Counted from the first letter of the stretch, positions 26,241-35,968 are shown. The stretch: 64,000 nucleotides of DNA from Microcoleus sp. FACHB-68 (GCF_014695715.1 NZ_JACJOT010000006.1:248001-312000), one strand, 5' to 3'. A program made the numbers and translations. The notes: generated from the sequence alone by a model not told the origin.

Positions 26241-26358
26241 AGAAAACCCTCTAATTTAAGCGCCGGTCTGCTGACTAAGATAACTCAAGCTTATCTCTTT
26301 GGCAGGGGATATTGCGGGATGGTTACAGTTTGTCAATGATGGGAAATGGGGCATGGGT

Positions 26359-26416
26359 CAAGGCTTCGCCAACAAGAACGGTAGGGGCAAGGCTTCGCCA
26401 ACAAGAACGGTAGGGG
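26359..26416. repeat. 29-base tandem duplication
   Basis: Two identical adjoining 29-base units (26359-26387, 26388-26416) starting CAAGGCTTCGCCAAC. Similar units occur at 53278-53351, so this is a dispersed intergenic repeat. Confidence 0.85.
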
Positions 26417-26491
26417 CATGGGATTAGTGGCTAAGGGTAAAGTTTGAAGTGTAAAGTGTGTGTTTAGGGGATAGCAGTGAGTGGCTAATAG

Positions 26492-26585
26492 CTAGAAAAA
26501 CACGCTTTCCGATTCGGTTTGAAAACACACCCTAGCCCCTAGCCTCTAGCTGTTAGTGGCTAGTCACTAGAAAAACACGCTTTCC
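26492..26585. repeat. Direct repeat before the small membrane protein gene
   Basis: The 19-base sequence CTAGAAAAACACGCTTTCC occurs at 26492-26510 and 26567-26585, separated by CTAG-rich DNA. Short CTAATCC repeats follow. There is no coding sequence in 26241-26623. Confidence 0.7.
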
Positions 26586-26623
26586 CAGTCCCTAATCCCT
26601 AATCCCTAATTTCTTCCCCGCTT

Positions 26624-27058
26624 ATGGAACGAGGTTTAATGTGGTTGCCCCTGTTGGGCGTTTTTCTCTGGTTGGGTTGGGCCGGCTGGAACGAATATCA
26701 AAAAGTTGAAGCCTATCGCATTTGGGCGAAGCCGTTTCAGCGCTCTAAATATGATATTTATGCAGTTCTGGGCCAAACCGATACTGATCTGACTTGGGGC
26801 AAACCCACGCGCCAAGGGCCGATGAATTTGCAAACGTTTTCTCTTAAAAATGTCCGCTCGCTCCAGCTGCTGGTGGACGGTCAACCAAGCGATTTGGACG
26901 CACCACCGGCTAAAGGAAAATCTGCCTCTCTAGAATTTTTGCTAGCAGATTCAGCGCTGCCGGTGCGTGTCCCTTTTACAGAAGTTTCTCTGGCGGCTGA
27001 GTGGGGAAAGCATTTACGGCAGGAATTGCTGCATTGGCAACTGGAAGGTTCAGCCTGA
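26624..27058 (+). CDS. Hypothetical single-pass membrane protein
   Basis: 144 residues. One N-terminal hydrophobic helix (MWLPLLGVFLWLGWAGW) anchors a soluble domain of about 120 residues with mixed alpha/beta character (YDIYAVLGQTDTDLTWGKPT and onward). I recognise no family or catalytic motif. It reads toward ftsZ, which is on the other strand (convergent). A hairpin with a short T-run at about 27236-27260 lies just before the ftsZ stop and may end this transcript. Confidence 0.65.
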   Translation: MERGLMWLPLLGVFLWLGWAGWNEYQKVEAYRIWAKPFQRSKYDIYAVLGQTDTDLTWGKPTRQGPMNLQTFSLKNVRSLQLLVDGQPSDLDAPPAKGKSASLEFLLADSALPVRVPFTEVSLAAEWGKHLRQELLHWQLEGSA

Positions 27059-27259
27059 GTGCGGTTGGCTGATGGCAAACATTTAAGTTGCATATAAATA
27101 TGCAGGTCTTTGTTGCTATCATCGCTTGCTGTCTTAAACAATGAAAATTTAAACCTGCCAGAGGATGCAGGTTTAACGCACAATAGCGACTTACTCAGGC
27201 TGTTTGGAAGCGATGAAAAGTTAAATAATAATGTATTGAGAATAGCGACTTCTCAATTT

Positions 27260-28537
27260 TTATTTCGGGGGCCGCCGCTTTCGCAGAAACTCCGGCAGAT
27301 CCAAGTCACCACCCACTTGTTTTTGCGGTTCTGGTGCAGCAGTAGCGGGCGGGGGTGGGGTTGCCGGCCTTGCAGGGGTTCTCGTCGGCTGTACAGCGAC
27401 TCGTGCTGGGGGAATGCTGGCTTGGGGTTCGCCGCTAAATCCAGTGGCGATGACGGTTATTCTAATCTCGCCTTGCAGTCGCTCATCAATCACCGCTCCA
27501 AAAATAATATTGGCATTGGGATCAACGGCTTCATAAATAATATCGGCTGCGGCGCTGACTTCGTGCAGAGTGAGATCGGTGCCGCCGGTGATGTTAAAGA
27601 CAACACCTTTTGCCCCTTCTATTGAAGATTCGAGTAAGGGGGAGGAAATGGCTGCCATTGCGGCTTCACCGGCTCTCGATTTGCCAGATCCAATCCCAAT
27701 GCCCATCAAGGCTGAGCCGGCATCTGCCATAACAGCGCGAACATCGGCAAAGTCTACGTTCACCAAGCCGGGAATGGTGATGATATCAGAGATGCCCTGC
27801 ACCCCTTGACGTAGAATATCATCGGCAGAGCGAAAGGCTTGTTGCACGGGCGTATCGGGTGCAATCACCTCTAGCAGCTTGTTGTTCGGAATGACGATCA
27901 GGGTATCAACGCGACTTTGCAGGGCGGTAATTCCTTCTTCGGCTTGGCTGGTGCGACGTCGTCCCTCGAAGGTAAACGGGCGAGTTACAACACCAACGGT
28001 AAGGGCACCCACTTCTTTGGCCACTTCCGCAACGATGGGGGCTGCGCCGGTGCCGGTGCCGCCTCCCATGCCGGCTGTAATAAATACTAAATCTGAGTGC
28101 GCTAGCGCATTGGCGATTTCGTCACGAGATTCTTCTGCGGCTTTTTGGCCAATCGCCGGGTTCCCACCGGCACCGAGTCCACGCGTCAGCTTTTGCCCGA
28201 TTTGTAAGCGTCTGGCTGCGTCCGAGTGAGTCAGAGCTTGGGCATCGGTGTTAACCGTCCAAAATTCCACCCCAGACACATCACTGGCAATCATCCGGTT
28301 AATGGCGTTGCCACCGCCGCCGCCGACGCCGATCACTTTAATTCTAGCTATGCTGCTGGGCACAATATCGCTACCCCTAGATTCTTCCCCAGCCATGCTT
28401 TTTGCATCCCTAGTTTGACTCACATATAATCCAGCGTTGCCGAAAGGATTTGAGTTGTCCACTGCCGGCGGAACACCTGCTTGTCCTTGAGAATGCGGGC
28501 TTTCATGCTCTTGCCCTATTTTACTATTAAGTGTCAT
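27260..28537 (-). CDS. ftsZ: Cell division protein FtsZ
   Basis: 425 residues. The tubulin-like GTPase that forms the cytokinetic ring. Motifs are the nucleotide-binding [13 protein letters not shown], the tubulin signature [10 protein letters not shown] and the T7 loop [12 protein letters not shown] cyanobacterial-type N-terminal extension of about 60 residues precedes the GTPase core. A Pro/Ala-rich linker leads to a C-terminal conserved peptide ([12 protein letters not shown]) that binds membrane tethers. It lies 167 bases after ftsQ on the same strand, the usual cyanobacterial ftsQ-ftsZ order, so the pair may be cotranscribed. Confidence 0.97.
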   Translation of the reverse strand: MTLNSKIGQEHESPHSQGQAGVPPAVDNSNPFGNAGLYVSQTRDAKSMAGEESRGSDIVPSSIARIKVIGVGGGGGNAINRMIASDVSGVEFWTVNTDAQALTHSDAARRLQIGQKLTRGLGAGGNPAIGQKAAEESRDEIANALAHSDLVFITAGMGGGTGTGAAPIVAEVAKEVGALTVGVVTRPFTFEGRRRTSQAEEGITALQSRVDTLIVIPNNKLLEVIAPDTPVQQAFRSADDILRQGVQGISDIITIPGLVNVDFADVRAVMADAGSALMGIGIGSGKSRAGEAAMAAISSPLLESSIEGAKGVVFNITGGTDLTLHEVSAAADIIYEAVDPNANIIFGAVIDERLQGEIRITVIATGFSGEPQASIPPARVAVQPTRTPARPATPPPPATAAPEPQKQVGGDLDLPEFLRKRRPPK

Positions 28538-28704
28538 TGGAATTTAGAACGGTAAATAAACAACTCTTCAACTTTAGGCAATTCTAGTCAACTATAGAAT
28601 ATGTTGCGCTTGCAACCAACAATAGCAATGGGTTGCTCAGTGTTGGGAATAATTTGGTGCAACAAACCAAGCCATTAAATCAGATTTTTGCCCGATCTCC
28701 TCAC

Positions 28705-29622
28705 TCAGGGGGCTTTCGTTTGCTCCGGCACGTTAGCCTGTTGCATTTTAATCGCAGGAGATTGGGGATTTTTTAGGTTGATATAGGCGATTTGGCTGTA
28801 ACGCGGGTGTTTGGGTAATTGACGCATTTTATCGAGGGCGCTTAGTTGCGCGGCAAACTTGGAACTGTAGGGACCCAAATGAACCGTACCCAGCTCGGTT
28901 TTCAAGATTAAATTCGCGGGATCTTGCCAATCAATTTCAGACACCTTGACGGGAGAGCGCGAGAGTTCTTGATACAATGAGGGCCACTCATTTCGGTACA
29001 CGTCAGGGTTGCCAATCACTTTCAAAGTTGGCAGCGGCAGCGTGCGATCAAGAGATGTGTAGCTTTTTAAAGGCGTCCACCAGCCACTTTTATCCAGTAC
29101 GCCTAAATTCGAGACTTCTTCTGCCTTTGTTGGGGCTGCCGGCGCTGGCTTTGGGGCAACTGCGGGGGCGTCTGTTGTTTCCTGCACGGCTTTGGCATTG
29201 GCGACGGCATCACCGACAGCTGCAAGTTGAGAAAGCGCTACCGGGTAGCGTTCCTTGACTCGCACCGTCAAGCCGGCAGGCAGTAGATGCCGGGTCACTG
29301 TGGCTTGGGCGATAGGGGGGGCGGACTCTAGTTTTTCCGCGATGGCTTGGGGTTGCAGACGCATCAGCGATTGCGGATAATCGAGGGGCAGCAGCGACCG
29401 GACTGTTTGAGCAGAGAGGAATTGATTGCCTTCGATCTCCACCTGTTCCGGTTTATAAATGACCCAACCCGGTCGGGTTGATACCCAAATTAAGCCGCCG
29501 GCTAAACAGCTCACCGCCACAGTTTGCCAGCACCTTTGAAAAAATTTTACACGTCTTGATCGCCGCAACTCTCTACGACGCCGGCCTAATTGTGACTGAG
29601 AGACTGATGCAAAGCTAGCCAT
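28705..29622 (-). CDS. ftsQ: Cell division protein FtsQ/DivIB
   Basis: 305 residues. A basic cytosolic N-terminus (RRRRELRRSRRVKFFQRC) precedes a single membrane helix (about 33-48) and a POTRA domain (VEIEGNQFLSAQTVRSLLPL). The FtsQ domain follows, with VRVKERYPVALSQ and WQDPANLILKTELGTVHLGP. It is part of the divisome on the periplasmic side and links early and late division proteins. An Ala/Pro-rich insert (about 150-170) is variable among cyanobacteria. It precedes ftsZ on the same strand. Confidence 0.93.
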   Translation of the reverse strand: MASFASVSQSQLGRRRRELRRSRRVKFFQRCWQTVAVSCLAGGLIWVSTRPGWVIYKPEQVEIEGNQFLSAQTVRSLLPLDYPQSLMRLQPQAIAEKLESAPPIAQATVTRHLLPAGLTVRVKERYPVALSQLAAVGDAVANAKAVQETTDAPAVAPKPAPAAPTKAEEVSNLGVLDKSGWWTPLKSYTSLDRTLPLPTLKVIGNPDVYRNEWPSLYQELSRSPVKVSEIDWQDPANLILKTELGTVHLGPYSSKFAAQLSALDKMRQLPKHPRYSQIAYINLKNPQSPAIKMQQANVPEQTKAP

Positions 29623-30342
29623 CTTCTACCTCTCAGTTGCTTAGATCGCAGCGCTTGCTTGCGCCTAATTTACTATTCATCGCGATTTAGTTTTTTATTG
29701 ACTATCTTTTTATGTGCTGCGCCTGTAATTTTCTTGTCTTTTTTCATATCTTTTCAAGAATTTCTAAAATCATCACCTGTTTTTTAAAGAGTTTGATCTG
29801 CTAACTAGAGAGACTACTGGCAGATAAAATCTCCGTCAAGCCTCTACCTGTAAATATATTTGCGCTGTCGATGCCGGCACACCCCTGGAGTTCACTAGCT
29901 CACCAGATATCCGCTGTCTGATCGGGTTCTAAAGAAAGTTGAAACTCGGTTAAATCATGATGTCTAGCAATTTGCTATAACAATTGGCATAGTAGCACGA
30001 CAATGTCAAGAGTGGTTACACTAATTTCCGCAAGTACGGAGGCAACGACAGCCCTAAAAGGTGAATAAGTTCAAAGCAGTGCAGCCTCTAATCCACCTTT
30101 GACAGCGGGGATCAACCGCAATCAATCAATGCAGCGGTGAAGAACCCAGCCGGCTCATCCGGCTTTGGGGTGTAAAATTTTTACCAACCTCAAAACCCGC
30201 AAACCCGCTTCAGTACCATCACACTCATCATTGTGGCGCTCTGAATTAGAGGCAAGAGGGGGTAGAGACATCCTGGGCGAGGGTGAAGATGCAGCCTATA
30301 CTTTGATTTACCAAAACAGCGCACGGATGAGAGTAAGTTTTG
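29623..30342. other. Long divergent intergenic region (ftsQ / NTPase)
   Basis: About 720 bases between two divergent genes, with no convincing reading frame, tRNA or transposon remnant. A small GC stem (AGCCGG/CCGGCT near 30150) is visible. Both promoters should be here. Confidence 0.45.
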
Positions 30343-31725
30343 ATGAGCCAGGATTTTCTGGATTTGCGAAGATTTTATGCAGCCTGTAACCCCTCTAAAA
30401 CCCTCGATCTGAAAAATCAGGAAGATCGTAAATACTACATTGATTTTTCCTCGGTGCGAGGGGGCAACATCATTCGAGAACTCAGCAGAACCATCACCCT
30501 GCTAGCCGGTGATGACCCAACTTGCCAGTTGTTTACCGGACACATCGGTTGTGGCAAGTCTACCGAACTGTTACGGCTCAAAGACGAGCTAGAGCAGAAA
30601 AACTTCCATGTCGTTTATTTCGAGTCTTCTCAAGACTTAGACATGGCGGACGTGGATATCAGCGATATCTTGCTGGCGATTGCCCGTCAAGTTAGTGAAA
30701 GCTTGGAAAAGATTAAGGTCGATGTGCAGCCTCAAGGCTTCAAAGCTCTACTCAAAGGAGCGGCAGACTTTTTGCAAACGCCCATCGAGCTGAGCGGTGA
30801 GGCGGCAATTCCGGGAGTTGGCAGCATCAGTGCCGGCGAAGGGGAATTGGGATTTTCTCTCCCAGGAGGCATTGGCAAAATTACCGCCAAAGCCAAAGAT
30901 AGCCCCAAACTGCGCTCGGAGTTGAGGCAATATTTAGAACCGCGCACCAATAGTATCCTCAACGCCATTAATAACGAGCTGCTTGGGCCGGCCACCGAGC
31001 AACTCAAACGCCAAGGCAAACAAGGACTGGTGGTGATTGTCGATAACCTCGACCGCGTGGACAGTTTTCTCAAACCCACAGGTCGCACCCAGCCAGAACA
31101 TCTTTTTGTTGATCGGGGTGAACCGCTGCGAAAACTCAATTGCCATTTGGTTTACACCATTCCTCTGGCTTTAATTTTCTCTAATGACTTGGGAAGGCTA
31201 ACCAGTCGATTTGGGGTAAAACCAAAGGTACTGCCTCTCGTGCCGATGCGGTGCCGCGATAGCAGTGATTTTGACACAGGAATGTCTCTGCTGCGACAGA
31301 TGGTTCTGAGCCGAGCGTTTCCCGATGTGCCGGCAGAGCAACGGATTGAGTTAATCTCACAGGTGTTTGACAGTCCCGAAACGTTAGATCGGGTATGCCG
31401 GGTTAGCGGAGGTCATGTGCGTAACTTGCTGGCTCTGCTGTTTAGTTGCCTGCAGCAAGAAGATCCCCCTTTCTCGCGTACCTGTGTCGAAAATGTGATT
31501 AAAGAATACCGTGATGATTTAATTGCAGCGATTACGGATGAGGAGTGGGAGTTGCTTTTTCAAGCGGTGCAACAGCAAAGTGTCATCGGAGAGGAACACT
31601 ACCAAATGATGTTACGCAGTATGTTTTTGTTTGAGTACCGTGATGATATCGGGCGCTGGTACTGGATTAATCCGGCTCTGGCAGAGGCAGAGAAGTTTAA
31701 GTCTTGGCAAAGACAGATGCAGTAG
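30343..31725 (+). CDS. P-loop NTPase (STAND/KAP-like)
   Basis: 460 residues from ATG 30343; a TTG one codon earlier is less likely. Walker A is GHIGCGKST (about 66-74) and Walker B LVVIVDNLD (about 228-236). An Arg-containing sensor-like SRFGVKPK and a C-terminal winged-helix-like region (EEWELLFQAVQQQSVIGEEH) follow. A Gly-rich insert (about 155-180, GEGELGFSLPGGIG) lies between the Walker motifs. The family is widespread in cyanobacteria and resembles regulatory or conflict-system ATPases that sense a ligand and activate a partner. The next gene, 32079-32579, is probably that partner or a fragment of it. Confidence 0.8.
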   Translation: MSQDFLDLRRFYAACNPSKTLDLKNQEDRKYYIDFSSVRGGNIIRELSRTITLLAGDDPTCQLFTGHIGCGKSTELLRLKDELEQKNFHVVYFESSQDLDMADVDISDILLAIARQVSESLEKIKVDVQPQGFKALLKGAADFLQTPIELSGEAAIPGVGSISAGEGELGFSLPGGIGKITAKAKDSPKLRSELRQYLEPRTNSILNAINNELLGPATEQLKRQGKQGLVVIVDNLDRVDSFLKPTGRTQPEHLFVDRGEPLRKLNCHLVYTIPLALIFSNDLGRLTSRFGVKPKVLPLVPMRCRDSSDFDTGMSLLRQMVLSRAFPDVPAEQRIELISQVFDSPETLDRVCRVSGGHVRNLLALLFSCLQQEDPPFSRTCVENVIKEYRDDLIAAITDEEWELLFQAVQQQSVIGEEHYQMMLRSMFLFEYRDDIGRWYWINPALAEAEKFKSWQRQMQ

Positions 31726-31861
31726 AGTTCTGGTAAAAGTCTTGTTTTAACCACAGATGTGGGCGGTAGCCTGCCGGCAGCGATAAACAGAGCAGTCAAC
31801 TGCTGAGGTTCGATTGCCAGAGGTTTGCTCATTCAGTGCCGGCCAGAGTTAGCAGGTGGGC

Positions 31862-31944
31862 GAATACACGCGCTCGTGCGATCCTTTAAGAATATAAGCC
31901 AAGCATTCGTGATGGGTATGTTCGCAGGATCGCACGGAGTGTAT
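31862..31944. repeat. Imperfect inverted repeat of about 20 bases
   Basis: The stem GTGCGATCCT (31876-31885) pairs with AGGATCGCAC (31926-31935), and the arms extend imperfectly outward over ATACAC/GTGTAT. The 83-base structure has the form of a MITE-like element or a bidirectional terminator between the NTPase and the next gene. Confidence 0.6.
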
Positions 31945-32078
31945 CCTTTTACCATTACGCAAAATTACTTAGTCCTGGGTATTATCTAAATCAAGACTCA
32001 GGACTTAGTGATATTTTGTGTTCACCTTTACACACTCATCGTTCTGTCTTTCCGACTGAACCCAAGACGCACAACAAT

Positions 32079-32579
32079 ATGGCTGACCCGCACCCGCCCG
32101 ATAGCGAAGCGTGGCCCGAAAGTGTCACAGATATAGCCGGTTACAACGAGCAATCGTTGAGAACACTGGTGCGGGCGCTCCATCTTTCTCCAAAAGGAGA
32201 ATTTTCGCTGATTTTGGTGCGCTGCAATGAGGCGAGTTTGCGAGAGCGAATGAGACATCGGCTGCGAGAATTGTCTCACTTGCCCATTCGGGAGTTAGTG
32301 CTGCCGGCATCTGTAAAAACCCTTTTCACAAGTATCAAAACAGAATTGGGGGATGAACAGCCACAAGCATTAATGATATTTGGGTTGGAGTCGGTGAGCG
32401 CTTTGGATGAAGTTCTGACTTCTGCCAATCTGGTGCGCCCAGAGTTTCGTAAAAGCTTTCCGTTTCCCCTGGTGTTGTGGGTTAACGATGAAATTTGGCC
32501 AAAGTTAATGCGGTTGGTGCCCGATCTCACGAATTGGTCAGCCCCATCGATTAAGTTTAGTAGCCCTCCCGATTCATGA
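32079..32579 (+). CDS. Short partner-like protein downstream of the NTPase (probably truncated)
   Basis: 166 residues from ATG 32079; a start at 32016 is possible but less likely. The segment LVRCNEASLRERMRHRLREL, ending with WVNDEIWPKLMRLVPDLTNW, matches in style the N-terminal NTPase-like domain of longer cyanobacterial proteins that continue into TPR repeats. Here the frame ends directly after this domain (KFSSPPDS), so the TPR half seems missing. It follows the P-loop NTPase by about 350 bases on the same strand. No Walker A motif is present. Function is inferred only from position. Confidence 0.6.
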   Translation: MADPHPPDSEAWPESVTDIAGYNEQSLRTLVRALHLSPKGEFSLILVRCNEASLRERMRHRLRELSHLPIRELVLPASVKTLFTSIKTELGDEQPQALMIFGLESVSALDEVLTSANLVRPEFRKSFPFPLVLWVNDEIWPKLMRLVPDLTNWSAPSIKFSSPPDS

Positions 32580-32616
32580 ACTTGGCCTAAATTGGTTGAT
32601 TAATCGAGACGATCTT

Positions 32617-33771
32617 TCACTCTTTCACTCCATTGGCCGGCGCTGCGGGCAAGCGGACAATAAACACGCTACCTTTGCCCACCTCAGAGATCACCTCAAT
32701 GGTGCCTTGATGAGCTTCCACAATCTGGCGAGACAGGTGCAGCCCCAAGCCGCTACCTCCACGTTTGTGGGTGGCTTGGCGGAAGCGTTCAAATAATTTC
32801 ACTTGGTCGTCCATCGCGATCCCAACGCCGGTGTCTTGTACCTCAACCGTCACCAACCGAGGTTCAGATTTGGCTATAGGTTTAGCAACCAGGCGGACAT
32901 CAATTGACCCAGTATCGGTGTATTGAATCGCATTTGCGATTAAGTTCGTAAAAAGCCGGTGTAGTTCCAGGCGATCGCCCATGACAGCACCGTCTCCGCC
33001 AGGGGTCTTTTCTCCATTTCCCTCTAGGTGTAAATTCAAACTCAGACCTTTAGAACCGGCTAAATGAGTTAGTTCTTGAGCGACTTCCCCGATCAGTTCC
33101 TTCAGATTAACTGGAAAAAAGTTCAGATTTTTACGACCGGCTTCATAGCGATAAACTTCCAGCAACATATTCACCATACTCAGCAAATTGTGGTTGCTGC
33201 GAGCCATCGTAGAAAACACTTCCGCACATTGGGGCGTGATTTCTCCCAAAGCTCCTTGCTGGAGTAAATTCAGCATTTGATTGGCTGCCACCAAGGGGGT
33301 TCGCAAGTCGTGGGTGAGTCGGGAAACAAAATCTTCTCGCTGGCGGGCGATCTGATCGCGCTCATCAACGCTATGCTTAAGCCGCAGTAATGATCGCACT
33401 CGCGCTAGTAGTTCATCGAGTTCCACCGGCTTGCGAATAAAATCATCCGCCCCCATGTCTAAGCCTTGCACGAGACTGGATTGGTCGTAGGCGGTGATCA
33501 GCAAGATCGGTATAAATGGTAACTTCTGATTCTGACGGACGCGCCTAGTGACTTCGTAGCCATCCATTCCCGGCATCATCACATCTAGCAGCACTAAATC
33601 TGGGGGAGACTGTTCAATAATGGCTAAGGCAGAACTGCCATTCTCGGCGGTAACAATGTCGTATCCCTCTTCTTCCAGAATTGTTTGAACTAGCAAGACA
33701 TTATCGGGAGAGTCATCTACAACGAGAATACAGTCGGTTTTATTTTGAGAGGAACTAGACAAATAATTCAT
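32617..33771 (-). CDS. Response regulator-histidine kinase hybrid
   Basis: 384 residues from ATG 33771 (a TTG 18 bases upstream is weaker). An N-terminal receiver domain (about 12-130) has the phospho-acceptor Asp in PDLVLLDVMMPG and the Lys in FIRKP. A HisKA dimerisation domain contains the phospho-accepting His in LTHDLRTPL. The C-terminal HATPase_c has N (FTNLIANAIQYT), G1 (VQDTGVGIAM) and G2 (SGLGLHLSRQIV) boxes. It is soluble with no sensor domain, so it likely receives phosphate from another kinase or responds to a partner protein. It is convergent to 32079; no cognate output regulator is adjacent. Confidence 0.93.
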   Translation of the reverse strand: MNYLSSSSQNKTDCILVVDDSPDNVLLVQTILEEEGYDIVTAENGSSALAIIEQSPPDLVLLDVMMPGMDGYEVTRRVRQNQKLPFIPILLITAYDQSSLVQGLDMGADDFIRKPVELDELLARVRSLLRLKHSVDERDQIARQREDFVSRLTHDLRTPLVAANQMLNLLQQGALGEITPQCAEVFSTMARSNHNLLSMVNMLLEVYRYEAGRKNLNFFPVNLKELIGEVAQELTHLAGSKGLSLNLHLEGNGEKTPGGDGAVMGDRLELHRLFTNLIANAIQYTDTGSIDVRLVAKPIAKSEPRLVTVEVQDTGVGIAMDDQVKLFERFRQATHKRGGSGLGLHLSRQIVEAHQGTIEVISEVGKGSVFIVRLPAAPANGVKE

Positions 33772-34020
33772 GAAATGCAGGGTTGGCAATAGAAGTTATC
33801 ATATCGGCGTCGTTGTAATATATTGCCATTTAGTGGTTCGGTTGCCCTCATTCTTGAGAATGATTTGTACCGACAACGGTTGAAAAAAGCAGCAGCCGGC
33901 TTGACTGAAGATGGCTTTGCAAGAAAAGATTGGAAGAAGAAGCCTTCCCCCAATCTGGAGCCACAAGTTTGAGGACGGTAATGTGCTGCTTTTTACACGC
34001 TTGCCGCCGGCTGCAATTTC

Positions 34021-35115
34021 TTAGCCAAGGACTGCGCCGGTTGTTGGTTTGGCCGGCTTGAGGGTTTCTGAGCCATAGCGCTGGTGGTAAAATGCTGCAA
34101 CCCGTTGTTCATACTGAGCGAGATCCACTTCAATTGTTCGGAACAGTGCGACGGTTATGGGATCAGTCAGCATCATGTAAAGCTTATACAAATCAACCAC
34201 GCCGGTTTGGATATCGCCGAGGGTGCGACGCAGCAGATCCAGTTCGTCGCTGCCTTTTAAGGCGGCATTTAGCTTCGCCAAAGGTTCAGCGGCTTTTGCC
34301 TGCAAGGAGGGTTTTTCTCCAAAGGCATCGAGTCGCGCTTCTAGCAGTTGGATGTGATGGCGTTTATTGTGAATCATCTCCTGCAGCAGTGCAGAAAAGC
34401 CGGTGTCGGAAGTTTTGCTAAGGTATTGCTCAAATGCTTCGTGGGAGTAACGTTCACCTGCTAGCGCGGTGTTGATAGCGCTGACAATTTCGCCCTTGGT
34501 TGAGCCGCCCCAAGCATCCGCCAGTTTCCACCATTCGGCACCGGCGTCAGTTTCTGCCGGCAGCGCGGCTTCCTTGCCACCATAACCCAGCCGGCTGAGA
34601 ATTGCGGTGGTGAAAATGGCTAAATCTCCAGGCAGTCGGGAGGTGATCAAGTTACCATCTACGACTAACGGCTCATCGATGTATTTCGCGCCGGCATTTT
34701 CTATATCCTTACGAATGGAGATAAAGCCGGTGGCGGTTCTGCCCTTGAGCAAGTCGCCTTCAATTAAAACTTGGGGACCATGACAAACCGCAGCCACCAC
34801 TTTCCCCTGCGCCATTGCTTGCTGCACAAACCGCACGGTATTGGGATTTTTCCGCATAAAATCGGGTGCCATCCCGCCGGGAATAATCACCGCATCGAAA
34901 TCTTCGGGGCGAGCTTCTGTTGTGGTGCCATCGGGTTTTATCGCAACTTTTCCCTGCTTGCCTTTGTAGGCTTCATTCATACGAGAACCGAGCACAACCG
35001 TCTCGAATCCCGCCATCTGCATCGCTTTATAAGGAATTTGAAATTCTGCATCCTCAACCGCGTTTTCAATGAGGATAGCAACGCGTTTTGTGTTCGCTTT
35101 ATTGTTGGGTGTCAT
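34021..35115 (-). CDS. DJ-1/PfpI domain fused to a C-terminal ferritin-like helical domain
   Basis: 364 residues. The N-terminal DJ-1/PfpI domain (about 8-185) has the nucleophile elbow Cys111-His112 (AAVCHGPQ) and the acidic ENAVEDAE segment; family members act as proteases, deglycases or chaperones. The C-terminal part (about 200-345) is predicted all-helical (INTALAGERYSHEAFEQYL, ALLQEMIHNKRHHIQLLEAR, LDLLRRTLGDIQTG). This layout with Glu and His suits a ferritin-like four-helix bundle, but metal ligands cannot be assigned safely. The fusion may be a stress protein. DUF6335 is divergent and close by. Confidence 0.82.
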   Translation of the reverse strand: MTPNNKANTKRVAILIENAVEDAEFQIPYKAMQMAGFETVVLGSRMNEAYKGKQGKVAIKPDGTTTEARPEDFDAVIIPGGMAPDFMRKNPNTVRFVQQAMAQGKVVAAVCHGPQVLIEGDLLKGRTATGFISIRKDIENAGAKYIDEPLVVDGNLITSRLPGDLAIFTTAILSRLGYGGKEAALPAETDAGAEWWKLADAWGGSTKGEIVSAINTALAGERYSHEAFEQYLSKTSDTGFSALLQEMIHNKRHHIQLLEARLDAFGEKPSLQAKAAEPLAKLNAALKGSDELDLLRRTLGDIQTGVVDLYKLYMMLTDPITVALFRTIEVDLAQYEQRVAAFYHQRYGSETLKPAKPTTGAVLG

Positions 35116-35450
35116 GAGTTTTCCGCTTACTGTTGTTTTCGCTTTTACACTGAGCTGATATTAGCCATCTCAGCAGTTAGCACTGGAGAAATTCCTGTAG
35201 CTGTTAGGTGACAGATGGGAAACTCTCCCCTTCTCTTTGACCTGATCATCTCCAAGCTAACTTCCTTAAAAATCTGTTTTTTCTACCCGATTGAATTTCG
35301 GATTTTTTATCAAATCTTTCTTTCTTTTAGCGTAGGTCTGTTTTCCCTTGATTCTCTTCATTCAAAAGAAATAGATCGGTTTCATTCTAAAGGGATAGAT
35401 CGGCTTTGGTTATTTGAACTTAAGCTGAAAGAGGATAAGGAGTGAGAAGT
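35116..35450. other. Divergent intergenic region (DJ-1 fusion / DUF6335)
   Basis: 335 AT-rich bases holding both promoters. A near-direct repeat ATAGATCGG(T/C)TT is seen around 35370 and 35395. A good Shine-Dalgarno (AAGGAG, 35437-35442) precedes the DUF6335 start. Nothing else is recognised. Confidence 0.45.
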
Positions 35451-35864
35451 ATGGCAAACAAAGCTGATCAAGAAGCAAGAGATACCGCCAGCGATTCTGA
35501 TTTCGAGGCCGTGCCCCATCAAAATACGTCGGCTGAAACCGGCATTCCTAAAGTGCCTGGACTCGAACAAGGCCGGCGCATGATGCGCGAGGAATTGAAC
35601 AATTACACATCCGCTTCCCCAAAACTTTCTGGGGGAGATGTTGATGCTGCGTGGGAACAGGCTGATGCGGTGGGTGAGGAAGGCGTAGGGGGAACAGTTG
35701 CTACGCCGGATCAAAATATTGTCGATGAGTTGGGTGCGGCTGTTGGGCTGGAAATGGACGATCGCGCATTTCTGAGAACCACAGAAATTCTTGAGGAGCG
35801 TGATGACAGCCGGTGGGAGTTAGATCCAACGTCGTCTGAAGATTATTCAGAACGCCGCGAGTAA
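35451..35864 (+). CDS. DUF6335 family protein
   Basis: 137 residues, acidic and soluble. The segments TGIPKVPGLEQGRRMMREEL, SPKLSGGDVDAAWEQADAVG and GTVATPDQNIVDELGAAVGL identify DUF6335, a small cyanobacterial family of unknown function. ATG 35451 is chosen for its AAGGAG Shine-Dalgarno eight bases upstream; a GTG at 35442 overlaps that site. The C-terminus is rich in Asp, Glu, Arg and Trp. A terminator-like hairpin follows, and a second small acidic protein is encoded after it. No membrane segment is present. Confidence 0.85.
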   Translation: MANKADQEARDTASDSDFEAVPHQNTSAETGIPKVPGLEQGRRMMREELNNYTSASPKLSGGDVDAAWEQADAVGEEGVGGTVATPDQNIVDELGAAVGLEMDDRAFLRTTEILEERDDSRWELDPTSSEDYSERRE

Positions 35865-35914
35865 GCGTTTGAGCAGATAAAAAGCAACCAGCCGGTGCAG
35901 ATTAAATTTTGTTA

Positions 35915-35968
35915 AAAACCCCTTTTCTACTCCCATTTAATGGGTGGGTTTGTGTGAGGGGTTTTGTT
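35915..35968 (+). terminator. Two-part hairpin terminator after DUF6335
   Basis: The outer stem AAAACCCC (35915-35922)/GGGGTTTT (35958-35965) encloses an inner CCCATT/AATGGG stem and is followed by a T-rich tract. Confidence 0.65.

Noticed and set aside
29623-30342. Possible tRNA or small RNA gene in the long ftsQ-NTPase gap
   Set aside because: No cloverleaf or T-loop sequence was found; only a small GC stem is visible. No tRNA or rRNA was recognised anywhere in the window.
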